Assembly (NCBI GenBank): GCA_018644745.1
Contig: JABGPX010000385.1
Location: forward strand, 1-7,867
DNA: 7,867 nucleotides
Direction: 5' to 3'
DNA from: Spirochaetales bacterium
GTDB taxonomy: Bacteria; Spirochaetota; Spirochaetia; ARS1246
Shown: piece after piece, positions 1 to 5,247 of the stretch
Position numbering within the stretch: the first letter of the stretch is position 1
Layout of the letters: every line of letters starts with the position of its first letter
Notes under the pieces: generated by a model
Told to the model about the DNA's origin: nothing
The model's input: only the letters and a program-made list of their open reading frames with translations
The model's database searches: none
Position numbers and translations under genes: made by a program

Positions 1-286
1 TCTCACTCGCGGTTTGCACAATCCACTTCATTGTGCCGCCGGCGTCACGATATGCACGGACCATATCGAAAACGATGTCATCGCCGCGAGACTGCATGGT
101 GTTGATCCCACACTCCTCCGCTCGCAAGAGAGTTTTGACGACGTTATCATTGGAGTGATATTCACGCATATCGCGATCGAGATCGGGATTCAGGTGTGAG
201 TAACCGCGGAATGGATTACCGCCGACGATGAGTCGGGTGATATGTTGGCCTCTAATTTCGACCGTCGGCAGCAGTGGTTTATTCAT
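1..286 (-). CDS. Aldo/keto-reductase-like barrel protein, N-terminal part (runs off left edge)
   Basis: The first 95 codons of a minus-strand gene are visible; the rest lies left of the window. The start is ATG at 286, supported by AGGAGA eight bases upstream. The protein opens with a short beta-hairpin-like stretch, then ITRLIVGGNPFRGYSH at about residues 15-30, then alternating helix and strand segments (EECGINTMQSRGD, about 60-72; GGTMKWIVQTASE near the cut end). An opening strand ending in GGNPF followed by a helix and 'GINT' resembles the start of an aldo/keto-reductase-type (beta/alpha)8 barrel. I recall similar uncharacterised proteins near Gfo/Idh/MocA and DUF6807 genes in planctomycete-like genomes. 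The catalytic Asp-Tyr-Lys-His set cannot be checked, because little more than the first barrel units is present. A terminator and a candidate promoter separate it from the operon upstream, so it is probably transcribed alone or as the first gene of another unit. It could instead be another TIM-barrel family. Confidence 0.6.
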   Translation of the reverse strand, partial: MNKPLLPTVEIRGQHITRLIVGGNPFRGYSHLNPDLDRDMREYHSNDNVVKTLLRAEECGINTMQSRGDDIVFDMVRAYRDAGGTMKWIVQTASE

Positions 287-347
287 CAAATATGTCTCCT
301 CTAAGCGTGATAGCTCTCATAACTAAGAAACGCCATAAACATATAGA

Positions 348-376
348 AATATACTGCGTATGATTCGACTATACAA
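348..376 (-). promoter_or_regulatory. Candidate sigma-70-type promoter for the barrel-protein gene
   Basis: On the minus strand, TTGTAT (371-376) is followed after exactly 17 bases by TATATT (348-353). The -10 matches the consensus at 5 of 6 positions and the -35 at only 3. It lies just downstream of the hairpins that should end the preceding operon and about 60 bases before the ATG at 286, which fits an independent start. The support is positional and by consensus only. Confidence 0.3.
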
Positions 377-410
377 CGGTGAACACCGACCGGTAAAAGA
401 GCTTTGTAGT

Positions 411-424
411 GGCGGAGCTCCGCC
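411..424. repeat. Perfect 14-bp palindrome next to the terminator
   Basis: GGCGGAGCTCCGCC is its own reverse complement. As RNA it could form a 5-bp GC stem with an AGCT loop. It lies directly downstream (minus-strand sense) of the terminator hairpin, with four T's between the two, and another CTTTT follows about ten bases later on the minus strand. It may be a second termination hairpin, a protein-binding site or a small dispersed palindrome. I saw no second copy in the window. Confidence 0.4.
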
Positions 425-426
425 GC

Positions 427-457
427 AAAACCTGACGGAGGCCGCCTCCTGTGTCAG
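427..457 (-). terminator. Rho-independent-type terminator overlapping the DUF6807 stop codon
   Basis: Read on the minus strand, CTGAC-ACA-GGAGG-CGG-CCTCC-GTCAG is followed by GTTTT. This gives a 5-bp GC-rich inner stem with a 3-base loop, a 3-base bulge and a 5-bp outer stem. The first arm contains the TGA stop (454-456) of the short DUF6807 gene. The T-run is short (four T's), so termination may be partial; the palindrome at 411-424 may help. Confidence 0.55.
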
Positions 458-1302
458 CCCGGATCCCCGGCGGCGTACAAATCGTAGTGTTCCTGCACCG
501 TCTCCGGCGCCAGCTTGCCGAGGTGGAGGATAAGACGGTAGTGGAAGTTCATCGAAGTGCCGGACGGCATTTCGACGGGGCCCGGGATGCAGGGCGACGG
601 ATTGATGCCGCGGTTGCCGTCCAAGCGCCAATGCGCCGGGTGGCCCGGGTTACCGGGGTGATCGCACATCGTTATCCCGCCGCCGTTTTCACTCCTAGCG
701 ACGGGCAGGAAGATATCAACCCACTGTGCTCTTTGCTGCTCGCAGCTATCTTCGGTCTGCCCGGCGGAGTTGACGACCTCGCCGCCCCGCTCCTTCTCGT
801 ATGGCATGCTGATGAAAAGACCGCCGTATTTCTGCTGTTCGATATGGACGTCGCGGATTGATTGCATTCGCCACGCCATATCCAGATACAGGACGTCACC
901 GGCCTGCTGTAACGTCCATGTCTGCTCCTCAGCAAGAAGGAATCGGCCGTCTTCGCCCGCCCAAATTGCCTCGACAGTCCACTTCGGTGCGTCCGCGGAG
1001 ACTATCCGGGGTGCCGTCGGTGTAATGGTGCCGATTGCCACGCCCGCGCGTTGGCCCCTATCGTACCAGAAGTCACATCCGTTAACCCCGTGAAAACCGG
1101 TTGTCACACCGTGTTGCCAGGGGTGATGGTAGGGGCTGTCTTGAGTAAGGCACGTAATACCGTCCGGCCCCCGAAGAGGGTGAATGTTCGGGCGGAGGCC
1201 CGGATGGGCGTTTTGCTGCAGCGTTACTCCTCCCGACTCACTGTCGTCAATAAAAAGACAGTTGTTTTCAATGCGTACATGGAAGCGATCGGCAGATGTC
1301 AT
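454..1302 (-). CDS. DUF6807 ('PmoA-like') protein, short form, 282 aa
   Basis: This is a member of the DUF6807 family, older label 'methane oxygenase PmoA'. It shows nothing resembling particulate methane monooxygenase: there are no membrane segments and no signal peptide. I chose the ATG at 1302 because AAAGGAG stands seven bases upstream; a longer reading frame to 1488 only overlaps the preceding gene. Family signatures are DSPYHHPWQHG (55-65) followed by GVNGCDFW (72-79), and CDHPGNPGHPAHW (213-225). The His, Asp, Asn and Trp residues in these two blocks recur in the longer paralogue at 4003-5169. The fold is probably all-beta, with many short alternating strands. It follows the oxidoreductase at 1346-2455 after 43 bases, so the two should be co-transcribed and act on the same substrate. 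It lacks the roughly 90-residue N-terminal region of the paralogue. The biochemical role is unknown; a sugar-binding, mutarotase-like or lyase-like activity is speculation. Confidence 0.8.
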   Translation of the reverse strand: MTSADRFHVRIENNCLFIDDSESGGVTLQQNAHPGLRPNIHPLRGPDGITCLTQDSPYHHPWQHGVTTGFHGVNGCDFWYDRGQRAGVAIGTITPTAPRIVSADAPKWTVEAIWAGEDGRFLLAEEQTWTLQQAGDVLYLDMAWRMQSIRDVHIEQQKYGGLFISMPYEKERGGEVVNSAGQTEDSCEQQRAQWVDIFLPVARSENGGGITMCDHPGNPGHPAHWRLDGNRGINPSPCIPGPVEMPSGTSMNFHYRLILHLGKLAPETVQEHYDLYAAGDPG

Positions 1303-1345
1303 ATTTTTGCTCCTTTCCTTTTCGTTGGTCGCGATGCCGCGGATT

Positions 1346-2455
1346 TCATGCGCGGCTGAACTCTGGAAGCGTGACGATCGCGCCGCCCTTCTTCGCCGAT
1401 TCGTGGGCGCAGATGCCCACGCAAGTCCAGTTGGCGCTCCGTCCTGCATCCGGCCACGGGTCGCGATCGTCGACAAGCGCAGAGACAAACTCGTTGACTA
1501 GGTGGGGGTGCGACCCGCCGTGCCCGGCCCCTTGGATGAACGAAAGGTGCCCGGTATCCTGGATTTCCTGGGTAAAACCTTGAATTTCCGGGGGCAGGAG
1601 GCGTGCAAAATCCGGTACCGTCACCCGTGAAGGGATATCCGGCTCGGGTTTCTTCGCGGTATGAAGCACGTGCCTTTCTCCCTCCACGAGGGTCCACTCA
1701 AAGCTCTTCTTGGTTCCGTAGACATCGAAGCTCTCGCGGTACTGCCTGGCCGTGTCAAAGAGAAAACGCCAGATGTGGGCGGCAATATCGGAGTCTTGAA
1801 TTTTTATGTGACACGATTCGACGGCGAAGCTGTTGCCCGACTTTCGGGCAAGGCTCTCGTTGATCGCGCCCGAGCCGAAACACGACACATATTCGGCCCG
1901 GCCGTCGATGATACCAAGCACGGGGCTGACGACGTGGGTGGCGTAGTGCATGGGAATCATCCGTTCCCAGTATTCCGGCCATCCTTCCATGTCCTGCGGG
2001 TGCGACGCCGCCATGTATTGAATAGTTCCGAGCTCGCCCCTATCATACATCTCTTTTATAAAGAGGAACTCACGGCTGTACACGACGGTTTCCGCCATCA
2101 TGTATTTCAAACCTGTTTGCCCCACAAGATCGACAATCTTCTCGCAGTCCTCGATGGTCGTGGCCATCGGCACCGTGCACAGAACGTGCTTTCCTGCTTT
2201 TAGCGCCTCCATCGACATCCATGCATGGTCCGGGATGGGAGAGTTTATGTGCACGAAGTCTACCTTGGAGTCGGCAAGAACATCCGCGAATTTCGAGTAC
2301 CGCGCATTCACGCCGAATGCATCACCCATCTTGTTCAGCTCGGATTCGTCGCGGCGGCAAATCGCATGCATTTCGGCATTCGGGTGGGCCTGGTAGATGG
2401 GGATAAACTCGGCACCGAAACATAGACCGACAATCGCAACGGTAACAGATTGCAT
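1346..2455 (-). CDS. Gfo/Idh/MocA-family oxidoreductase, 'TVP' subfamily, 369 aa
   Basis: This is a cytoplasmic NAD(P)-dependent oxidoreductase-type protein of the Gfo/Idh/MocA family, which acts on sugars, inositols and related polyols. The start is ATG at 2455, with GGAGGG seven bases upstream; an in-frame ATG at 2470 lies on the SD itself and is unlikely. The N-terminal Rossmann domain (1 to about 125) opens with VTVAIVGLCFGAEF, where Cys12 stands at the second Gly of the usual GxGxxG. The signature usually read as EKP is TVP (94-96, in HVLCTVPMATT), so the usual Lys is missing. The C-terminal alpha/beta domain (about 125-369) has PMHYATHVVSP (168-178), with two His in the usual substrate-site region, and GHGGSHPHLVNEF (311-323). 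I recall TVPMAT as typical of one subfamily in planctomycete-like bacteria, so the changes are probably natural and not decay. It is the first gene of an operon with the short DUF6807 gene. Chemistry other than simple hydride transfer is possible. Confidence 0.88.
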   Translation of the reverse strand: MQSVTVAIVGLCFGAEFIPIYQAHPNAEMHAICRRDESELNKMGDAFGVNARYSKFADVLADSKVDFVHINSPIPDHAWMSMEALKAGKHVLCTVPMATTIEDCEKIVDLVGQTGLKYMMAETVVYSREFLFIKEMYDRGELGTIQYMAASHPQDMEGWPEYWERMIPMHYATHVVSPVLGIIDGRAEYVSCFGSGAINESLARKSGNSFAVESCHIKIQDSDIAAHIWRFLFDTARQYRESFDVYGTKKSFEWTLVEGERHVLHTAKKPEPDIPSRVTVPDFARLLPPEIQGFTQEIQDTGHLSFIQGAGHGGSHPHLVNEFVSALVDDRDPWPDAGRSANWTCVGICAHESAKKGGAIVTLPEFSRA

Positions 2456-2472
2456 AACGATTCCCTCCATCC

Positions 2473-2496
2473 TATACCATATTATACTATGGTATA
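2473..2496. promoter_or_regulatory. Perfect 9-6-9 AT-rich dyad in the 5' leader, candidate operator
   Basis: TATACCATA, six bases, then TATGGTATA form a perfect inverted repeat. It sits between the candidate promoter (2516-2544) and the ribosome binding site (2463-2468) of the leftward operon, at roughly +13 to +37 if transcription starts about seven bases after the -10. That is a usual place for a repressor to block transcription. As RNA the stem would be A/U-rich and end five bases from the SD, so translational control is also possible. I see no matching copy elsewhere in the window and cannot assign a regulator family. Confidence 0.45.
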
Positions 2497-2511
2497 TAGG
2501 AAATGCTGATA

Positions 2512-2524
2512 GAATATCATATTC
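2512..2524. promoter_or_regulatory. Short dyad overlapping the -10 of the leftward promoter
   Basis: GAATAT-C-ATATTC is a perfect 6-bp inverted repeat around one base. It covers the candidate -10 (2516-2521) and its flanks. It could be a repressor site, but AT-rich promoter sequence often gives such symmetry by chance. Confidence 0.25.
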
Positions 2525-2544
2525 AATCAATTATTATAATTCAA
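2516..2544 (-). promoter_or_regulatory. Candidate sigma-70-type promoter of the leftward operon
   Basis: On the minus strand TTGAAT (2539-2544) and TATGAT (2516-2521) are separated by exactly 17 bases, with 4 of 6 and 5 of 6 consensus matches. The initiating ATG is about 60 bases downstream and the surrounding DNA is strongly AT-rich. This is the best-looking promoter in the window and would drive the oxidoreductase and short DUF6807 genes. Confidence 0.5.
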
Positions 2545-2587
2545 GGGGCCGCATAGACAGAATTCGCATAGGAAGCTATTAAATCAA

Positions 2588-2773
2588 CTATCTTGTCAGA
2601 TTCAGCCACGCAATTTCACCATCGGTTAACTCAATATCCAATGCCGCGAATGTTCGGAACGACTCCTCCAGTTCATATGCGCTCGCAATGGCCATCGGGT
2701 GACATCCTTTTGCGATGGACTCTCCAATATTGGGAATGATAGTTTGTTTTAATTTGCGTGTAAAGCTATGCAT
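2588..2773 (-). pseudogene. C-terminal remnant of an aldo/keto reductase
   Basis: The last 35 or so codons of this frame (about 2588-2700) end in EESFRTFAALDIELTDGEIAWLNLTR with a proper stop. The pattern 'EES..ALDIELT..E..WLNL' is the usual C-terminus of aldo/keto reductases, where a helix carrying Leu-Glu-Glu precedes 'LDieLt.eE...L'. Upstream, the frame loses resemblance by about 2710 and meets stops at 2780-2782 and 2789-2791. No barrel strands, catalytic Tyr or cofactor motif are present, and a full member would need about 280 more codons. The ATG at 2773 has no ribosome binding site. I read it as debris of a gene that once pointed left into the present operon promoter. A coincidental resemblance in so short a stretch cannot be fully excluded. 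Confidence 0.5.
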
Positions 2774-2876
2774 AACCGGCTATAATGCTCATGCAGTGCT
2801 CAAGGAAGAATCCGATGATGAAATGGAAAAAATAGGAATGGTCAACAAGAGGTTTGCTACGCGCCAGGACGGGTGA
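2715..2876 (+). other. Short unexplained reading frame, possible gene remnant or leader ORF
   Basis: A 53-codon frame runs from ATG 2715 to TGA 2874-2876. Its last part (from about 2796) reads VLKEESDDEMEKIGMVNK and then RFATRQDG, a charged, helix-like sequence that looks more like a protein C-terminus than random DNA. The first part is unlike it and lacks an RBS. It ends 31 bases before the rightward oxidoreductase. It may be the tail of a lost upstream gene, or part of the leader transcript if the -10 at 2781-2786 is used. I do not recognise a family. Confidence 0.2.
2758..2786 (+). promoter_or_regulatory. Candidate promoter for the rightward operon
   Basis: A perfect TATAAT lies at 2781-2786; the hexamer 17 bases upstream, GTGTAA (2758-2763), is a poor -35. 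Transcription would begin near 2793 and give a leader of about 115 bases before the ATG at 2908. The call rests mainly on the -10. Confidence 0.33.
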
Positions 2877-2894
2877 TTAATTACTCAAATTAAT
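2876..2894. promoter_or_regulatory. AT-rich 7-5-7 dyad just before the RBS
   Basis: ATTAATT, five bases (ACTCA), then AATTAAT form a perfect inverted repeat ending one base before the GGAG (2896-2899) that serves the oxidoreductase at 2908. It may be an operator or a weak RNA hairpin controlling ribosome access. Because it is built only of A and T, chance is a real alternative. Confidence 0.25.
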
Positions 2895-2907
2895 TGGAGA
2901 TAGAACA

Positions 2908-3966
2908 ATGGCTGACAAAGTAAGATTCGCAACTGTCGGGCTCGGAATGGGAAGAGAGAGAGCGAAGATCTGTGCTGAAACCGAAGGGGCGGAACTCGTC
3001 GCAATCTGCGATGTCTGGGAGGATCGTATCAAGTCGATACAGAAGGAGTTGAAGGTTGAAATTGAACGCGATTTTGAGCGACTTCTCGAGCGAAAAGATA
3101 TCGACGTCATTGGCATCTGGTCGCCCAGCGGTATGCACTCGAGTATGGCGGTCCAGGCACTCGACGCGGGAAAACACGTCTGTGTGACCAAACCCATGGA
3201 TATCAGAACCTCTATCTGTGACGAAGCGATCAAAAAGGCCGACGATAAAGGCCTCGTACTCGCGGTGGATTTTGATTCGCGGTACAATCCGGTCAACCAT
3301 CGAATTCGCAGCGCCATGGACTCCGGCGCTATAGGTCAGGTCATTTTTGGAGACCTGCGGATGAAATGGTTTCGAAGCCAGTCTTACTACGACTCAGGGA
3401 TGCCCGAAGCGTGGCGAAGCAGCCTTGCAACCGAGGGTGGTTCGCTGGCAAACCAGGCGGTCCACTTTCTTGATCTCCTCCAATGGTGGATCGGTCCTAT
3501 CGTAAAGGTGACAGGTAAGAAAGGTACATTCAAGCACGACATCGATACGGAAGATGGAACCGTTTCGATTCTCGAAACCAAATCGGGCGCTTACGCGACG
3601 GTACTCACTACCACCTGCAGTTTTCCGAATATCGGAACCTCGATTGAGATAAGCGGCACCGAAGGTACACTCTCGTGGAGAGATCAGGATATCGAGCTTT
3701 TTCAGGCTATGTATGTCCCCAAAGCCCTCGGCGGCGACGGCACCTATGTGTTACCCGAAAACCGCGATAAGCCCGACGCGGTCGACCTCAGTATCGAAGA
3801 CTTCGAAGCGCCCAACAATCTCCCCGGAAATATTATAGAGGACATGGTTCAAGCGGTCCGTGACGGCGGAAAGGTGGTGTGCGATGGTCGGGAGGGTCGA
3901 AAGTCGGTCGCAGTGTTCGAGGCGGTATACGCGTCGTCTGATCGTGATGCATGGGTGAGCGTATAG
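2908..3966 (+). CDS. Gfo/Idh/MocA-family NAD(P)-dependent oxidoreductase, 352 aa
   Basis: This is a predicted cytoplasmic dehydrogenase of the Gfo/Idh/MocA family, oxidising a hydroxyl of a sugar or inositol-like substrate. The start is ATG 2908, with GGAG eight bases upstream. The Rossmann domain (1 to about 125) begins VRFATVGLGMGRER, giving G11-x-G13-x-G15; CDVWEDR (34-40) follows at the end of the second strand, where the adenosine ribose is held. The EKP-type motif is TKP (94-96): Glu is replaced by Thr, but the usually important Lys95 is kept. DSRYNP (123-128) and GGSLANQAVHFLDLLQWWIG (177-196), with His186 and Asp189, correspond to the substrate-site region. The length is normal for the family. 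It is clearly different from the other oxidoreductase at 1346-2455. It is followed after 36 bases by the long DUF6807 gene, so the pair forms one operon. The exact substrate cannot be read from sequence. Confidence 0.92.
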   Translation: MADKVRFATVGLGMGRERAKICAETEGAELVAICDVWEDRIKSIQKELKVEIERDFERLLERKDIDVIGIWSPSGMHSSMAVQALDAGKHVCVTKPMDIRTSICDEAIKKADDKGLVLAVDFDSRYNPVNHRIRSAMDSGAIGQVIFGDLRMKWFRSQSYYDSGMPEAWRSSLATEGGSLANQAVHFLDLLQWWIGPIVKVTGKKGTFKHDIDTEDGTVSILETKSGAYATVLTTTCSFPNIGTSIEISGTEGTLSWRDQDIELFQAMYVPKALGGDGTYVLPENRDKPDAVDLSIEDFEAPNNLPGNIIEDMVQAVRDGGKVVCDGREGRKSVAVFEAVYASSDRDAWVSV

Positions 3967-4002
3967 ACACGATTAAATAGAGAATATTTGGAGGCTATAG
4001 AG

Positions 4003-5169
4003 ATGCTAGTTACCAAAATGAACCTGCAGGCCGAACGCCACGATCGGCATCAATGCCCGATCGAAACGAACATCGAGATACCTAGCGGCGTTAATCTCGA
4101 CGAACTGGTCTTACGGGATATGACGAATGGTCGTGTTGTCCCCCATCAGATACAAGAATTAGACGGCGAACACAAAATCATGTGGATGATCGACGAATTA
4201 CCGGCCGAGTGGGATCGAAGTTACGAGCTTCGAAGGATGGAATCAGTGCCGGCTTCTCTTGCTGCCGGTGTCGATATAACAGACACCGGAAAGACTTTGG
4301 AGTTCCGCGTGGGCGGCTCGGATTTCACGACGTACAACTATGACCCCGAGGTTGTCAGACCATACTTCTATCCCCTCTATAGTATGCCGGGAGTCGGCAT
4401 TACTAGGAACTGGCCGATGGTGCCGGACGCGGAAAACGAAACAAACGATCACCCCCACCATAAGGGATTATACACCGCACAAGGAAAGGTGAATGGCGTG
4501 GACAACTGGAGCGAGGGTGAAGGCCACGGATACCAGATCCATAGCGAATTTAATGATATTTTCAACGGACCGGTAGCCGGGGGGTTCTCTGAACGGCTCG
4601 AGTGGACCGATGCAGATCGGAAACCGAATATGGCGGAAGATCGAAAAATCAAAATCTACAATTCATACATGGGACTCAGGATTATCGATTACGACGTAAC
4701 GCTGTCCGCCGAGTTCGGCAATGTAATCCTGGGAGATACAAAAGAAGGAGGGCTTCTTTCGGTACGCGTAGCAACGAGCATGGATGCAGCCCGGCCGGAT
4801 GGGGGAATAATTCTCAACGGCGTTGGCGCGATAACAGAATCCGAAACCTGGGGAAAACCGGCGCCCTGGTGTGATTACTCCGGCCCGGTGCAGGGTGGCT
4901 GGTACGGGATCTGCATGATGGATCATCCTGATAATCCCCGGCACCCGACGCATTGGCATGTACGCGACTACGGTCTCATGACCGCCAACTGCTTCGGCAT
5001 TCATGATTTTACGGCCAATCCCGAAAATAGAAAGGACCTGCAACTCCCGAATGGTGAAACGCTAACCTGGCGATACCGGACAGTCATTCACGCCGGCCGA
5101 GGAGAATTCGCACAACTCTCGCGGCTTTATCATGATTTTGCGCATCCAACGAGTGTCGAAACAAAGTAA
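4003..5169 (+). CDS. DUF6807 ('PmoA-like') protein, long form, 388 aa
   Basis: This is the second DUF6807 protein of the window. The start is ATG 4003, since GGAGG lies eight bases upstream at 3990-3994; an in-frame TTG at 3988 overlaps that SD and is rejected. Residues about 10-90 form an extra N-terminal region, likely a small beta domain (VLRDMTNGRVVPHQIQ, 36-51), missing from the short paralogue. The core has NDHPHHKGLY (148-157), GVNGVDNWSEGEGHG (near 162-176) and MDHPDNPRHPTHWHVRDYG (306-324). The clusters of His and Asp suggest a metal or acid/base site, but this is inference. There is no signal peptide or membrane segment. It sits 36 bases after the oxidoreductase at 2908-3966 and should be made together with it. 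The 'PmoA' name in databases should not be taken as methane oxidation. No established activity is known to me. It ends convergent with the hydroxyacid dehydrogenase gene, 78 bases away, with no clear terminator hairpin between them. Confidence 0.87.
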   Translation: MLVTKMNLQAERHDRHQCPIETNIEIPSGVNLDELVLRDMTNGRVVPHQIQELDGEHKIMWMIDELPAEWDRSYELRRMESVPASLAAGVDITDTGKTLEFRVGGSDFTTYNYDPEVVRPYFYPLYSMPGVGITRNWPMVPDAENETNDHPHHKGLYTAQGKVNGVDNWSEGEGHGYQIHSEFNDIFNGPVAGGFSERLEWTDADRKPNMAEDRKIKIYNSYMGLRIIDYDVTLSAEFGNVILGDTKEGGLLSVRVATSMDAARPDGGIILNGVGAITESETWGKPAPWCDYSGPVQGGWYGICMMDHPDNPRHPTHWHVRDYGLMTANCFGIHDFTANPENRKDLQLPNGETLTWRYRTVIHAGRGEFAQLSRLYHDFAHPTSVETK

Positions 5170-5247
5170 CGCCATGTCCTCTTCCTTGCCGTTGATTCCT
5201 GACAGGGCCGGGTAATTCAATAGAAATGATGAGCAAGATGCAGGTGT

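Noticed and set aside
451..861. 136-codon plus-strand open frame
   Set aside because: Antisense shadow of the DUF6807 gene, with no RBS and no recognisable motifs.
454..1302. Methane monooxygenase subunit (PmoA) function
   Set aside because: The database label is misleading: the protein is soluble, has no transmembrane helices and shares no monooxygenase metal motifs. The same applies to 4003-5169.
1303..1488. Upstream extension of the short DUF6807 gene to an ATG at 1488
   Set aside because: It would overlap about 140 bases of the preceding gene and encode an Arg-rich, unstructured stretch; the AAAGGAG before the ATG at 1302 marks the true start.
1661..2203. 180-codon plus-strand open frame
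   Set aside because: It lies wholly antisense to the well-supported oxidoreductase gene at 1346-2455, has no ribosome binding site and shows no family features.
5170..5247. Bidirectional terminator between the convergent genes
   Set aside because: I found no stable hairpin with a T-run on either strand in these 78 bases.
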